64,000 nt of DNA. Source: Bacillus_AB infantis_B. Its GTDB lineage: Bacteria > Bacillota > Bacilli > Bacillales > Cytobacillaceae. Location: positions 1-64,000 of the forward strand of contig NZ_VTER01000007.1 in assembly GCF_008180445.1 (NCBI RefSeq), given 5' to 3'. Made by a program: the position numbers and the translations under genes. The notes beneath the pieces were generated by a model. That model saw nothing but the letters and a program-made list of their open reading frames with translations, had not been told where the DNA came from and made no database searches. This document shows, one piece after another, positions 34,865-44,754 of the stretch (its first letter is position 1; every line of letters starts with the position of its first letter).

Positions 34865-35314
34865 ATGAGCATGTTTCATAGCATGAATACAACGTCCTCT
34901 GCCCTGACAGCGCAAAGGCTGAGGATGGACGTCATTTCGTCAAATATGGCAAACGTTGATTCAACAAGGGGCAAGCTTGTCAATGGCGAGTGGCAGCCTT
35001 ATGCAAGGAAAGAAGTTGTGATGCAGCCGCAGGAAAAAAACTTTTCTTCATTCCTGAACACAGCTATGAATGCAGGCAGCGCAGGCAGCGGCGTGCGCGT
35101 ATCGGAAATCAGGGAAGATCAGACACCGTTCAAGCTTGTTTATGACCCGAGTCATCCTGATGCAAATGAAGCAGGCTATGTACAGATGCCGAATGTAGAT
35201 CCCCTGAGGGAAATGGTGGACCTGATAAGCGCAACACGTTCTTACGAGGCAAACGTCACAGTATTCAATGCTTCCAAAAGCATGATGATGAAAGCCTTGG
35301 AGATAGGAAAATAA
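34865..35314 (+). CDS. flgC: Flagellar basal body rod protein FlgC
   Basis: 149 residues with the rod/hook N-terminal motif SSNMANVDSTRGKL and the C-terminal DLISATRSYEANVTVFN. It polymerises in the proximal rod with FlgB. GGTGGAAGATAATC precedes ATG 34865. Confidence 0.95.
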   Translation: MSMFHSMNTTSSALTAQRLRMDVISSNMANVDSTRGKLVNGEWQPYARKEVVMQPQEKNFSSFLNTAMNAGSAGSGVRVSEIREDQTPFKLVYDPSHPDANEAGYVQMPNVDPLREMVDLISATRSYEANVTVFNASKSMMMKALEIGK

Positions 35315-35327
35315 AGGAGACTAGATA

Positions 35328-35636
35328 ATGAATAATATATCTTTTTCGCCTGTTTCAAGCATCATGCAGCCAGCGAAGATCACAGGACAGGCTGCCGGAA
35401 GCGCGGCAGAAGGACAAAAAAGCTTTGCTTCCATGCTTAAGCAATCAATTGATAATATAAACAGCTCCCAGCTGCAATCTGATGTTATGACAGAAAAGCT
35501 TGCCCGGGGAGAAGATGTCGGCCTGCACGAAGTGATGATTGCTTCGCAGAAAGCCAGCATTACCATGCAGGCTGCGCTTGAAGTCAGGAATAAAGTGATA
35601 GAGGCATATCAGGAAACCATGAGAATGCAGGTTTAA
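35328..35636 (+). CDS. fliE: Flagellar hook-basal body protein FliE
   Basis: 102 residues. FliE links the MS ring to the rod. The C-terminal segment DVGLHEVMIASQKASITMQ matches the family. AAAGGAG precedes ATG 35328. Confidence 0.94.
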   Translation: MNNISFSPVSSIMQPAKITGQAAGSAAEGQKSFASMLKQSIDNINSSQLQSDVMTEKLARGEDVGLHEVMIASQKASITMQAALEVRNKVIEAYQETMRMQV

Positions 35637-35713
35637 TAGATTGCTGATTAAAGATTATGATGTTTAGCGGTTATTAGCTGCGGCTTGCTAGACAGGATAA
35701 CCGGGGGATTGTG

Positions 35714-37300
35714 ATGAAAGAAAAGCTTCAAAAATTTTTCAACCCATTAAAAGAATTTTGGCAGAGCCGGACTAAGAAGCAGAAGGGGCTGATGGCCGGC
35801 TCTCTTATTTTGCTCATATTGATTGCTACGGCTGCCGTACTCCTGGCAGGGAGGACAACAATGGTTCCTTTATACAGCAATCTGTCACCATCTGAAACAG
35901 GGGCAATAAAGGAAAGCCTGGACGGAAGAGGAATTGCTTCCGAAATAGCCGATGGGGGCTCAACCATCATGGTCCCGGAGGAAGTTGTGGATACTTTGAA
36001 GGTAGAGCTTGCCGCTGAAGGCATCCCGAAATCAGGCAGCATTGATTATTCGTTTTTCAGCCAGAATGCCGGAATAGGAATGACTGAAAATGAATTCAAC
36101 GTTCTGAAGCTGGATGCTATGCAGACAGAGCTGTCCAATCTGATAAAAGGGATAGAAGGTGTCAACGATGCCAAAGTCATGATCAATCTTCCTGAAAAGG
36201 GAATTTTCATCAATGACCAGACAGAAGAAGCATCTGCGAGCATCGTTTTGAACACAAAGCCGGGGTATCAGTTCGAAACAGAACAGATCAAATCCCTGTA
36301 TCATCTGATTTCAAAAAGTGTTCCTAATCTGCCTACAGATAATATCGTCGTAACAAACCAATTCTTTGAGTATTTTGATCTGGAAAACAGCAATAATACT
36401 TCAGGCAAAACAATCACGGCCCAGCTCGATCTGAAAAAACAGATTGAGAGAGATGTCCAGCGCCAGGTGCAAAGCATGCTCAGTACGCTGATGGGCCCGG
36501 AAAAAGTAGTGGTTTCCGTTTCTGCTGATATTGACTTTACCCAGGAAAACAGGGAAGAAAACCTGGTTACGCCTGTAGATGAAGAAAATATGGAAGGCAT
36601 TGCGATCAGTGCCAAGAAAATCACTGAAACCTTTACGGGAAGCGCGGAAGAAGCGGGAGGTATTGCTGGCACCGGTGATAATGAGATTACTAATTATCCG
36701 GGAGCAGCTGAAGGCTCAAATGGGGATTACGAGCGGATTGAAGAAACGATCAATAATGAAGTGAATAAAATCCGGAAAGAAATTGTAGAAAGCCCTTATA
36801 AGGTAAGAGATCTCGGCATTCAGGTAATGGTAGAGCCGCCGACAGCTGACGATCCGACTTCCCTTCCTCAGGAGCGGGTCGATGATATTACACAGATTCT
36901 CAGCACCATTGTCAGGACCACTATCGATAAGAAAGCTGCCGGTGCAGAACTTACTGATGAAGATATTGCTGACAAAGTGGTTGTATCTGTTCAGCAGTTC
37001 CAGGGCAAAACCGAATTCCCTGAAGAAAGTGCTGCTGTTATTCCTTGGTGGGTATACGCCATTGGCGGTGTTCTGGTTGCGATCATCCTTCTGCTGGTGT
37101 TCCTGTTTATCAGGGCGAGGAGAAAGAGCCACGAAGAGCAGGCAGAACTGGAAGAACAGGTTGAACCTGTCACCATCAAAGATGTGAACGAAGAACAGGA
37201 AACAGAAAGCAGCCTGAGAAGGAAGCAGCTTGAAAAGATGGCAAAAGAAAAACCGGAGGACTTTGCGAAGCTTCTGCGGTCATGGATTGCAGAAGACTAG
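35714..37300 (+). CDS. fliF: Flagellar MS-ring protein FliF
   Basis: 528 residues. Two membrane helices, about residues 25-45 and 437-460, flank a large outer domain with two ring-building motifs. The cytoplasmic end carries the FliG-binding tail (KPEDFAKLLRSWIAED). ATG 35714 has CGGGGGATT upstream; GTG 35711 adds only one residue. Confidence 0.96.
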   Translation: MKEKLQKFFNPLKEFWQSRTKKQKGLMAGSLILLILIATAAVLLAGRTTMVPLYSNLSPSETGAIKESLDGRGIASEIADGGSTIMVPEEVVDTLKVELAAEGIPKSGSIDYSFFSQNAGIGMTENEFNVLKLDAMQTELSNLIKGIEGVNDAKVMINLPEKGIFINDQTEEASASIVLNTKPGYQFETEQIKSLYHLISKSVPNLPTDNIVVTNQFFEYFDLENSNNTSGKTITAQLDLKKQIERDVQRQVQSMLSTLMGPEKVVVSVSADIDFTQENREENLVTPVDEENMEGIAISAKKITETFTGSAEEAGGIAGTGDNEITNYPGAAEGSNGDYERIEETINNEVNKIRKEIVESPYKVRDLGIQVMVEPPTADDPTSLPQERVDDITQILSTIVRTTIDKKAAGAELTDEDIADKVVVSVQQFQGKTEFPEESAAVIPWWVYAIGGVLVAIILLLVFLFIRARRKSHEEQAELEEQVEPVTIKDVNEEQETESSLRRKQLEKMAKEKPEDFAKLLRSWIAED

Positions 37301-37312
37301 GAGGGTTTTTAA

Positions 37313-38329
37313 TTGGCAAAAAAAGAATTGAAAGAATTAACGGGAAAGCAAAAAGCAGCCATACTGCTGATCTCACTTGGACCTGATGTTGCCGCTTCGG
37401 TGTACAAGCATTTAAGTGAAGAAGAAGTAGAAAAGCTGACGCTTGAGATCTCAGGGGTCAGAAAGGTCGAGTCCCATTCCAAGGAAGAAATTCTTGAAGA
37501 ATTCCACAATATTGCCCTCGCGCAGGATTATATCTCCCAGGGAGGCATCGGCTACGCAAAAACGGTCCTGGAAAAAGCGTTAGGAGAGGAACAGGCAGCC
37601 CTGATCATTAACAGGCTGACCTCATCCCTTCAGGTCCGGCCATTTGATTTTGCCAGGAAGGCAGATCCGGCGCAAATACTTAATTTTATCCAAAATGAGC
37701 ATCCCCAGACAATCTCGCTGATTCTTTCCTATCTGGATCCTCCTCAGGCAGGGCAGATATTGTCTGAGCTGCCTCAGGAGATGCAGGCGGATATTGCCAG
37801 AAGAATAGCGGTGATGGACAGCACATCGCCAGAGATCATCAATGAAGTTGAGCAGATTCTCGAACGGAAGCTTTCTGCAACAGTCACTCAGGATTATACG
37901 CAAACAGGCGGCATTGAAGCGGTTGTCGATGTTCTTAACGGAGTCGACAGAACAACAGAGCGGACAATCCTGGACGCCCTTGAGATCCAGGATCCTGAAC
38001 TTGCAGAGGAAATCAAGAAGAGGATGTTTGTGTTCGAGGATATTGTCACCCTTGACAGCCGTGCAATCCAGCGGGTGATCAGGGACTGTGAGAGCGAAGA
38101 CCTGATGCTTTCATTGAAGGTCTCCAGTGATGATGTCAAAGATATTGTCTTCAAAAACATGTCTACCCGGATGGTTGAAACCTTCAAGGAGGAAATGGAA
38201 TATATGGGCCCTGTCAGGCTGAGGGATGTAGAGGAAGCCCAGTCAAGGATCGTAGCCATTATCCGCCGCCTTGAAGAAGCCGGGGAAATCGTCGTAGCGC
38301 GCGGCGGAGGGGATGATATCATTGTCTAG
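37313..38329 (+). CDS. fliG: Flagellar motor switch protein FliG
   Basis: 338 residues from TTG 37313 with AGGAGGG upstream. The C-terminal torque helix holds the charged pattern expected of FliG (RDCESEDLMLSLKVSSDDV). It binds FliF, FliM and MotA. The stop overlaps the fliH start region. Confidence 0.97.
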   Translation: MAKKELKELTGKQKAAILLISLGPDVAASVYKHLSEEEVEKLTLEISGVRKVESHSKEEILEEFHNIALAQDYISQGGIGYAKTVLEKALGEEQAALIINRLTSSLQVRPFDFARKADPAQILNFIQNEHPQTISLILSYLDPPQAGQILSELPQEMQADIARRIAVMDSTSPEIINEVEQILERKLSATVTQDYTQTGGIEAVVDVLNGVDRTTERTILDALEIQDPELAEEIKKRMFVFEDIVTLDSRAIQRVIRDCESEDLMLSLKVSSDDVKDIVFKNMSTRMVETFKEEMEYMGPVRLRDVEEAQSRIVAIIRRLEEAGEIVVARGGGDDIIV

Positions 38330-39083
38330 GCTGATCAAGTCGCATTGGGCCCAGCCTTCAGAGCAGCAGAAAAAAGTCATATCCATTAAACTGCTGAATC
38401 AGGATTTGCCAGCCGCCGAGCTGCAGGAAGAAGCGCCATTTAATCAGCAGCTGCTTATAGATGAGGCCCGCAGAGAAGCAGAGTCCATCATTCAGCAGGC
38501 GAATGAAGAAGCCCGGCAGCTGATGGAGCATATAGAACAGGAGCGGGTTCGATTCGAGCAGGAGAAAGAAGAGGCAAGAGAGTCAGCGAGGCTTGACGGA
38601 TTCCAGGCAGGCCTGGCGGAAGGAAGGCAATCGGGCTTTATGGAGTTCAGCGAAACGATAGGGTTTGCAAAAGAAATTGTTGAATCATCCAAAGCTGATT
38701 ACCAGAACACGATTGAATCTTCGGAAGGGACGATCCTTGATATTGGCATCAAAGTGGCCGAAAGAATTCTCAGCAGTGTGCTTGAGGAAGACAGCAGCAG
38801 ATTCCTGCCGGTTGTCAAGAGAGCCCTCAAGGAGTCGCGGGAATACCGGGAGGTCCAGCTCCATGTCCATCCCGGCCGATACAGCTTCCTGCTTGAGCAT
38901 AAGGATGAGCTGCTGGCCATCTATCCAAGGGAAACTAATCTTTATATCTATCCTGACGAAGAGCTGGAAGAGTGCAGCTGCGTCATTGAATCTCCCGGCG
39001 GAAGGATCAATGCCGGTGTTGACAGCCAGCTTGAAGAAATGAAAAGGAAGCTGATTGAACTGCTGGAGAGTGAAAACAATTGA
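38322..39083 (+). CDS. fliH: Flagellar export ATPase regulator FliH
   Basis: 253 residues. GGAGGGG at 38306-38312 is nine bases before TTG 38322, which is therefore preferred; ATG 38313 would touch the site directly. The middle has a long helix rich in E, Q and R (about residues 45-110), then a domain like the V/F-ATPase peripheral stalk. It joins FliI to the C-ring. The last bases overlap fliI. Confidence 0.9.
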   Translation: MSRLIKSHWAQPSEQQKKVISIKLLNQDLPAAELQEEAPFNQQLLIDEARREAESIIQQANEEARQLMEHIEQERVRFEQEKEEARESARLDGFQAGLAEGRQSGFMEFSETIGFAKEIVESSKADYQNTIESSEGTILDIGIKVAERILSSVLEEDSSRFLPVVKRALKESREYREVQLHVHPGRYSFLLEHKDELLAIYPRETNLYIYPDEELEECSCVIESPGGRINAGVDSQLEEMKRKLIELLESENN

Positions 39084-40396
39084 AGGCTGCAGATCTGATT
39101 AGTGAGATAGGGCAGATTGATACCTACAAACGCTACGGTAAAGTGAAAAAGGTAGTGGGCCTGATGATTGAGTCACAGGGACCTGAAAGCTCCATCGGAG
39201 ATGTATGCATCATCCATGTAGGTTCGGGGAAAAAGCGGAAGATCATGGCTGAGGTTGTAGGCTTTAAAGAGGAAAATGTCATTTTGATGCCATATACAGC
39301 TATTAGTGAGATAGCCCCGGGGAGCCTGGTGGAAGCGACTTTAAAGCCTCTGGAAATCAAAATCGGGACGTCCCTTATTGGCGAGGTAATAGATGCGCTC
39401 GGGCACCCGCTTGACGGAAAAGCATTGCCCAAGGGGCTGGCTTCTGTACCGACTGAGCAGGACCCGCCAAACCCGATGAACCGCCCGCCGATTTCCGCAC
39501 CGGTGGAGGTCGGGGTAAGGGCGATCGACAGTCTCCTGACAGTCGGCTACGGCCAGCGGGTTGGCATATTTGCAGGCAGCGGCGTCGGAAAGAGTACGCT
39601 GCTGGGAATGGTCGCCAGAAATACAAAGGCTGACCTGAATGTGATAGCGCTCATCGGAGAGCGAGGCAGGGAAGTCAGGGAATTCATCGAGAATGATCTT
39701 GGCGAAGAGGGCCTCAAGAGGTCGATCGTCATTGCCGCCACTTCTGACCAGCCTGCACTGATGAGGATAAAGGGTGCATATACAGCCACCGCAATCGCTG
39801 AATATTTCCGTGATAAAGGCTTGAATGTTGTATTGATGATGGACTCGGTGACAAGGGTTGCCATGGCGCAAAGGGAAGTAGGCCTTGCGATAGGGGAGCC
39901 GCCGACCACGAAAGGCTATACACCGTCTGTATTCGCGGTGCTGCCAAAGCTGCTTGAACGTACAGGGACGAATCATAAGGGATCGATTACAGCTTTTTAC
40001 ACGGTGCTGGTGGACGGCGACGATATGAATGAGCCGATAGCTGATACTGTCAGGGGAATACTTGACGGGCACTTCGTCCTTGACCGGGCCCTGGCCAACA
40101 AAGGCCAGTACCCGGCCATCAATGTATTAAAAAGCGTCAGCAGGGTGATGAACAATATCGTTCCGTATGAGCATAAAAAAAGCGCAGAAATGCTGCGCGA
40201 AAGGCTGAGCACTTATATAAACTCCGAAGATCTTATCAATATAGGAGCATATAAAAAAGGGACATCAAGGGAGATTGACCAGGCTGTCCGCCTCTATCCG
40301 GAAATCATCGCATTTTTAAAACAGGGAACAGAAGAAAAAGTAACGATGCAGGACAGCATACAGCACCTGCTCCGTTTAATGGAAACAGGTGAATAA
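39080..40396 (+). CDS. fliI: Flagellum-specific export ATPase FliI
   Basis: 438 residues from TTG 39080, overlapping fliH by four bases, with CTGGAGAG upstream. Walker A is in FAGSGVGKSTL, and the F1-beta-like core with GERGREVREFIE is clear. It powers delivery of export substrates. Confidence 0.97.
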   Translation: MKAADLISEIGQIDTYKRYGKVKKVVGLMIESQGPESSIGDVCIIHVGSGKKRKIMAEVVGFKEENVILMPYTAISEIAPGSLVEATLKPLEIKIGTSLIGEVIDALGHPLDGKALPKGLASVPTEQDPPNPMNRPPISAPVEVGVRAIDSLLTVGYGQRVGIFAGSGVGKSTLLGMVARNTKADLNVIALIGERGREVREFIENDLGEEGLKRSIVIAATSDQPALMRIKGAYTATAIAEYFRDKGLNVVLMMDSVTRVAMAQREVGLAIGEPPTTKGYTPSVFAVLPKLLERTGTNHKGSITAFYTVLVDGDDMNEPIADTVRGILDGHFVLDRALANKGQYPAINVLKSVSRVMNNIVPYEHKKSAEMLRERLSTYINSEDLINIGAYKKGTSREIDQAVRLYPEIIAFLKQGTEEKVTMQDSIQHLLRLMETGE

Positions 40397-40399
40397 TTC

Positions 40400-40855
40400 A
40401 TGCAATATCAATACAGATTTGAAAAGGTAATGTCGATACGGGAAAGGGAAAAGGATGAAGCTTTGGACAGCTATAACCAATCTGTCCGAAGGTTTGAAGA
40501 AGCGGCAGGAAAGCTTTATGAGCTCCTTAAGAAGAAAGAAGACCTGGAGGAGTTCCAGTTCTCCAAGCTGGCCAGCGGATTGCCGGTCCAGGAAATCAGG
40601 CATTATCAGCATTTTATCCATAGCCTTGAAAAAACGATCGAACACTACCAGCAGGTTGTATTCAATGCGAGAAATCAGATGAATTATTATCAGGATAAAT
40701 TAACGGAAAAAAATATAGAAGTGAAAAAGTACGAAAAGATGAAAGAGAAAGATATTGTCCGTTTTGCAGAATCTATGAAGCTGGAAGAAAACAGGCAGAT
40801 GGATGATATCTCGATTCAGCTGTATGCCAATCGGGGAAGCCAGGTGGGGCAATGA
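40400..40855 (+). CDS. fliJ: Flagellar export protein FliJ
   Basis: 151 residues, almost entirely helical as for FliJ, which is the gamma-like stalk for the export ATPase. AACAGGTGAAT precedes ATG 40400. The stop overlaps the next start (ATGA). Confidence 0.9.
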   Translation: MQYQYRFEKVMSIREREKDEALDSYNQSVRRFEEAAGKLYELLKKKEDLEEFQFSKLASGLPVQEIRHYQHFIHSLEKTIEHYQQVVFNARNQMNYYQDKLTEKNIEVKKYEKMKEKDIVRFAESMKLEENRQMDDISIQLYANRGSQVGQ

Positions 40856-41457
40856 ATAAAACGGCAGAAGAGACAGAAAAAAAATACAGCAAGTTTCAAA
40901 TGTTTTTTATATTGGTTGTGATTCCTCTCCTTTTTGCGATTGCAGTTACGTTGATTGTATTGACAGTAAATGGGACCAATGTATTTGAAGCAGGCAGGGA
41001 ACTGGGCAGCAAAATCCCTGGTATCTCAGAGATGATCGATAAAGATCGGTCAGCTGCTGATAAAGAATCTGATCAGAGGATCGTCGAGCTTGGGGCAGCC
41101 ATTGAGGACAGAGAAGCACAGATTGAGCGGCTGGAGTCCCAGCTGGAATCAAAAGACAGCGAAATTGAGGAAAATGAGCTGGAAAAACAGCAGCTGCAGA
41201 ATCAGATAGACGAACTCCTGGCTATACAAGAGGAAAACAAGCGTGCGTTCAAGGATATTGTAAAAACATATGAAACGATGTCAGCCAAAAATGCTGCGCC
41301 CATCCTTGCACAGATGAATGATGATGAGGCCCTTCAGATCCTCACGAATGTAAAGCCTGACACGCTGGCGGGCATCATGGAAAAAATGCTGCCTGAAGAT
41401 GCTGCAAAGTTCACAGAGCTTTTGACAAATGAAAGCAGCCGGTCAGCTTCAGAATGA
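40852..41457 (+). CDS. ylxF: YlxF (MotE-like) membrane protein
   Basis: 201 residues. One membrane helix (about residues 20-40) is followed by a coiled coil (about 70-130) and a MgtE-N-like C-terminal domain (SAKNAAPILAQMNDDEALQIL). MotE-like proteins stabilise stator or MotC in other bacteria. Its role in Bacillus is less clear. It lies between fliJ and fliK, as in B. subtilis. Confidence 0.9.
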   Translation: MNKTAEETEKKYSKFQMFFILVVIPLLFAIAVTLIVLTVNGTNVFEAGRELGSKIPGISEMIDKDRSAADKESDQRIVELGAAIEDREAQIERLESQLESKDSEIEENELEKQQLQNQIDELLAIQEENKRAFKDIVKTYETMSAKNAAPILAQMNDDEALQILTNVKPDTLAGIMEKMLPEDAAKFTELLTNESSRSASE

Positions 41458-41487
41458 CTAAGCGTGATATGAAAGGGGGTGAAAAGA

Positions 41488-42777
41488 ATGCAGCTAACAG
41501 GTTTGGGGGCAATCGTCAGTGCAGGTTCCGCAGCTGCTGATGCGGGTAAAACCGGGTCAGGCCGGGGATTCACAGCTATGATGTCAATGCTAATGGCAGG
41601 CCAGGGAGAAATCCAGCAGGACCCAAGCGGGAAATCTCCTGAAGTGGATCAGGAGGCTCTCATGTCACTGGCTGAATTCATGTCTGCTGATTCCCTGCTT
41701 GATCTGGAGGACGGACATCAGCTGCTCGACCAGCTTTTGAGCGGTGAAGATACCGGTCTGCTTGAACAGATTCAGAGCTATCTTGGATTGTCTGACGAAA
41801 GGATGGCAGACATACTGGATCAGTTGCAAGTTTTGCTAACAGATAGGGTGGAGTTAATATTAGAGGGAACCGATCCTCGTATTGAAACTGCTGAAGCGGA
41901 AAAAGAAGAGACAATGCAATTCATGGAAACCATCATGAACGTCCTGGCTCAAGTGACAGCTCTCGCGGAAAATAAGTCACCCGGCGCATTATCCAAAGAA
42001 TTTATGGATGCAGCCAAAATTGTAAAGTTATACGACCTTCTTCAAAAAAATGCCGACTTTGCTGGAGAACAGCCGCTCGCCAAAGGAGCAAGGCAATTGC
42101 TTGAAAAACTTGACGCTTTTATCATGTCAGCGGCAAGCAAAGAAAAGGTTCAATATTTGCAGAAAACTTTTACCCAGCTTTCAAATGATTTAAACCTGGG
42201 CCAGCCCAAGAGCAATGAAGGAAAATATCAATTGCCAGAAGGCGGAAAAACCATCTCCAGGCTGGATGCTGGTGCATCTTCGTTCACTCTGATGCCGCAG
42301 ATGACAAAAGTTGAGCATCTGACACTGATGCAGCCTAACCAGGGGAAAATGGTCTCAACTGAGCAGCTTATCGAACAATTTGAATCTATCCTTGCAAAAA
42401 GCCAGCTCACAAAAACAGGCGGGGTACAGCGGATGTTCCTGCGTCTCAATCCCGAAAATCTAGGCTCGCTGCGGATTGAATTGATTCAAAAGGATTCCCA
42501 GCTTACAGCCAGGATTCTTACATCAACAGGTGCAGCTAAGGAAATGCTTGATTCCCAGGTGAATGGACTTAAACAGGCACTCCACTCTCAGAATATCCAG
42601 GTAGAACGGATTGAAATTTCACAGCAGCTGAGCCAGCAGGAGAGAATGCCGCAGCGTGATGCCCAGCAACAGCAGCAGGGGCAAAATCAGCCTGACAGGC
42701 AAAAACAGCAGGCTGGAAGAGATGAAGAATCGGCCGGTGAATCTTTTGAAGAAATTCTATTAAATACAGAAGCATAG
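41488..42777 (+). CDS. fliK: Flagellar hook-length control protein FliK
   Basis: 429 residues. ATG 41488 has AAAGGGGG eight bases upstream; GTG 41479 is in that site. The C-terminal domain (LRLNPENLGSLRIELIQKD) is the substrate-switch part that contacts FlhB. The end is rich in Gln (MPQRDAQQQQQGQNQ). The rest is long and helical, as in FliK, and varies in sequence. Confidence 0.92.
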   Translation: MQLTGLGAIVSAGSAAADAGKTGSGRGFTAMMSMLMAGQGEIQQDPSGKSPEVDQEALMSLAEFMSADSLLDLEDGHQLLDQLLSGEDTGLLEQIQSYLGLSDERMADILDQLQVLLTDRVELILEGTDPRIETAEAEKEETMQFMETIMNVLAQVTALAENKSPGALSKEFMDAAKIVKLYDLLQKNADFAGEQPLAKGARQLLEKLDAFIMSAASKEKVQYLQKTFTQLSNDLNLGQPKSNEGKYQLPEGGKTISRLDAGASSFTLMPQMTKVEHLTLMQPNQGKMVSTEQLIEQFESILAKSQLTKTGGVQRMFLRLNPENLGSLRIELIQKDSQLTARILTSTGAAKEMLDSQVNGLKQALHSQNIQVERIEISQQLSQQERMPQRDAQQQQQGQNQPDRQKQQAGRDEESAGESFEEILLNTEA

Positions 42778-42785
42778 GTGGTAGC

Positions 42786-43421
42786 ATGGCAAATACAATT
42801 GATTCGTCTTTGATGCTTTCAAGCTATAAAAAGGAAGAACGGAAAACCGGGTCAGATATTTTGGGCAAAGATGATTTCTTAAAGATATTGATGGTTCAGC
42901 TGCAAAACCAGGATCCTTCAAACCCCTTGCAGGATAAAGATTTTATTGCCCAGATGGCAACATTCTCATCTCTGGAGCAGATGACAAACATGAACACAAG
43001 CATACAAAAGCTCGTCCAAATGCAGGAACAGGATTCTCTGATATCTTATAGTGAATTTGCCGGCAAGGAAATCAAATGGCATAAAGTCGCAGAATCAGAA
43101 GATCCGAATGCACAGCCTTCGATCGAGGAAGGAGCAGGAAGAGTTGCCTCCATCCAGTTCAAGAACGGCAATGCTGTTTTTATCCTGGAAGATGGGACAG
43201 AACTGGGACCAGCCAATATTTCCGAAGTCAAGGGAGGATCCCAGGATAACAGCCTTATGCAGGCGAGCATGCTGATTGGAAGAATGATAACCTTTATTGG
43301 GGAAGATGGGGCTGAGCAAAAGGATTTTGTTAAATCGGTCAGCCTTAAAGGCGGAACTACGCTCTTCCAGCTTGGCAATGGTACAGCAGTGAACTCATCG
43401 CAAATTACCGGAATCGAATAG
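42786..43421 (+). CDS. flgD: Flagellar hook cap protein FlgD
   Basis: 211 residues (ylxG). The conserved GKDDFLKILMVQLQNQDPS is near residue 27. FlgD caps the growing hook. AGGTGG precedes ATG 42786. Confidence 0.95.
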   Translation: MANTIDSSLMLSSYKKEERKTGSDILGKDDFLKILMVQLQNQDPSNPLQDKDFIAQMATFSSLEQMTNMNTSIQKLVQMQEQDSLISYSEFAGKEIKWHKVAESEDPNAQPSIEEGAGRVASIQFKNGNAVFILEDGTELGPANISEVKGGSQDNSLMQASMLIGRMITFIGEDGAEQKDFVKSVSLKGGTTLFQLGNGTAVNSSQITGIE

Positions 43422-43436
43422 ACAGGAAGTGGTTGG

Positions 43437-43823
43437 ATGGGCAAGCAAGTGTATCTTCCAATTCAATCGCAATTAAATCCGGCAGTTCCAAGAAAGCCGC
43501 AGGCACACAGAAATACACATCTTGCTTCTTTTTCAAATCATCTGCAGAATGCCATTAATATTCCAGCAAAGCTGAATATCAGCAGGCATGCCAATGAAAG
43601 GCTGCAGCAGAGGAATATACAAATCACCGCTGACCGCTGGAAGCAGGTTGAAAGTAAGGTAGCTGAAGCAAAAGGCAAGGGGATAGCTGAATCACTCGTG
43701 CTGCTTCCGGAAGCAGCATTGATAGTAAGCGTCCGTAATAACACGGTGATCACGGCGATGGAACGGAAGGAAGCAAACAGCCAGATTTTTACGAATATTG
43801 ACGGAACGATACTGATGGATTAA
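43437..43823 (+). CDS. Flagellar operon protein of the TIGR02530 type
   Basis: 128 residues. The segment ISRHANERLQQRNIQITADR and the C-terminal ALIVSVRNNTVITAMERK match the small flagellar-operon family of Bacillus halodurans and clostridia. B. subtilis lacks it. It probably helps hook assembly, given the flgD-flgE setting, but no function is proven to me. It follows flgD by 15 bases. Confidence 0.8.
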   Translation: MGKQVYLPIQSQLNPAVPRKPQAHRNTHLASFSNHLQNAINIPAKLNISRHANERLQQRNIQITADRWKQVESKVAEAKGKGIAESLVLLPEAALIVSVRNNTVITAMERKEANSQIFTNIDGTILMD

Positions 43824-43905
43824 CACTAAATAGGCCGGACCTCATTGAGGAAGCCATAGTCTGCCGACTGACTGAAGCAGACTTAACATGAAAGGAGCAG
43901 ATAAA

Positions 43906-44706
43906 ATGCTGCGTTCAATGTATTCAGGAATTAGCGGAATGAAAAACTTCCAGACAAAGTTAGATGTAATCGGCAATAATATTGCCAATGTTAATACCTT
44001 TGGATATAAAAAGGGACGGGTTACTTTTAAGGATATGGTGAGCCAGACGGTTTCGGGGGCGACCGGGGCAGGTAACGGAGTAGGTGGAATCAATCCAAAG
44101 CAAGTGGGATTGGGATCTCAAATGTCTGCTATTGATACCATTGATACTCAAGGTAGTTTGCAGACTACAGGAAGAATTTTGGATATAGGTATACAAGGTG
44201 ATGGTTACTTTAAGGTTCAAAAAGGTACTAATACCTTTTACACAAGAGCCGGAAATTTTTATTTTGATAACACCGGCAATCTTGTAACAGCCTCAGGAGA
44301 AAAAATTCTTGATAGCACGACACCAGGAAATGCGATTACGATTGCTAATATCAGTCAAATTGAAAATCTTAGCATAGGAGCAGACGGCAGCATCTCTTAT
44401 GTTCAAGGCGGAACGGCAACAACTGGACCTACCATCGGAATTGCAAGGTTCTCAAATAATGGAGGGCTTGAAAAAGTAGGGAATAACCTTTATAAGTCTA
44501 CTGCCAACTCAGGACCAGCGCAAAATGTTTTACCTGGTACTTCTGGAGCCGGATCACTCGTATCAGGTTCCCTCGAAATGTCCAATGTAGACCTTTCTGA
44601 GGAATTCACTGAAATGATTGTGGCTCAGCGCGGATTCCAGGCGAATACCCGCATCATCACAACTTCCGACGAAATCCTGCAGGAACTGGTAAATTTAAAA
44701 CGTTAA
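43906..44706 (+). CDS. flgE: Flagellar hook protein FlgE
   Basis: 266 residues. The start ATG 43906 has AAGGAG eight bases upstream; the ATG at 43888 lacks such a site. The ends are well conserved (LRSMYSGISGMKNFQTKLD and the C-terminal MIVAQRGFQANTRIITTSDE). The middle is more AT-rich and less conserved, as expected for the surface part of the hook. Called flgG in older B. subtilis naming. Confidence 0.93.
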   Translation: MLRSMYSGISGMKNFQTKLDVIGNNIANVNTFGYKKGRVTFKDMVSQTVSGATGAGNGVGGINPKQVGLGSQMSAIDTIDTQGSLQTTGRILDIGIQGDGYFKVQKGTNTFYTRAGNFYFDNTGNLVTASGEKILDSTTPGNAITIANISQIENLSIGADGSISYVQGGTATTGPTIGIARFSNNGGLEKVGNNLYKSTANSGPAQNVLPGTSGAGSLVSGSLEMSNVDLSEEFTEMIVAQRGFQANTRIITTSDEILQELVNLKR

Positions 44707-44710
44707 GCTG

Positions 44711-44743
44711 AGGAGGGACAGGGCTGGAGGCTTCCTTCGGTCC
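44711..44743 (+). promoter_or_regulatory. Unusually distant ribosome site with a hairpin before swrD
   Basis: AGGAGGG (44711-44717) is 37 bases before the swrD ATG. GGAC 44716-44719 pairs with GTCC 44740-44743, and GGAGG 44726-44730 with CCTTC 44734-44738 (one G-T). Folding this hairpin would leave about 11 bases between the ribosome site and ATG 44755. No other ribosome site is close. Confidence 0.5.
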
Positions 44744-44754
44744 TGGCGCTTACA

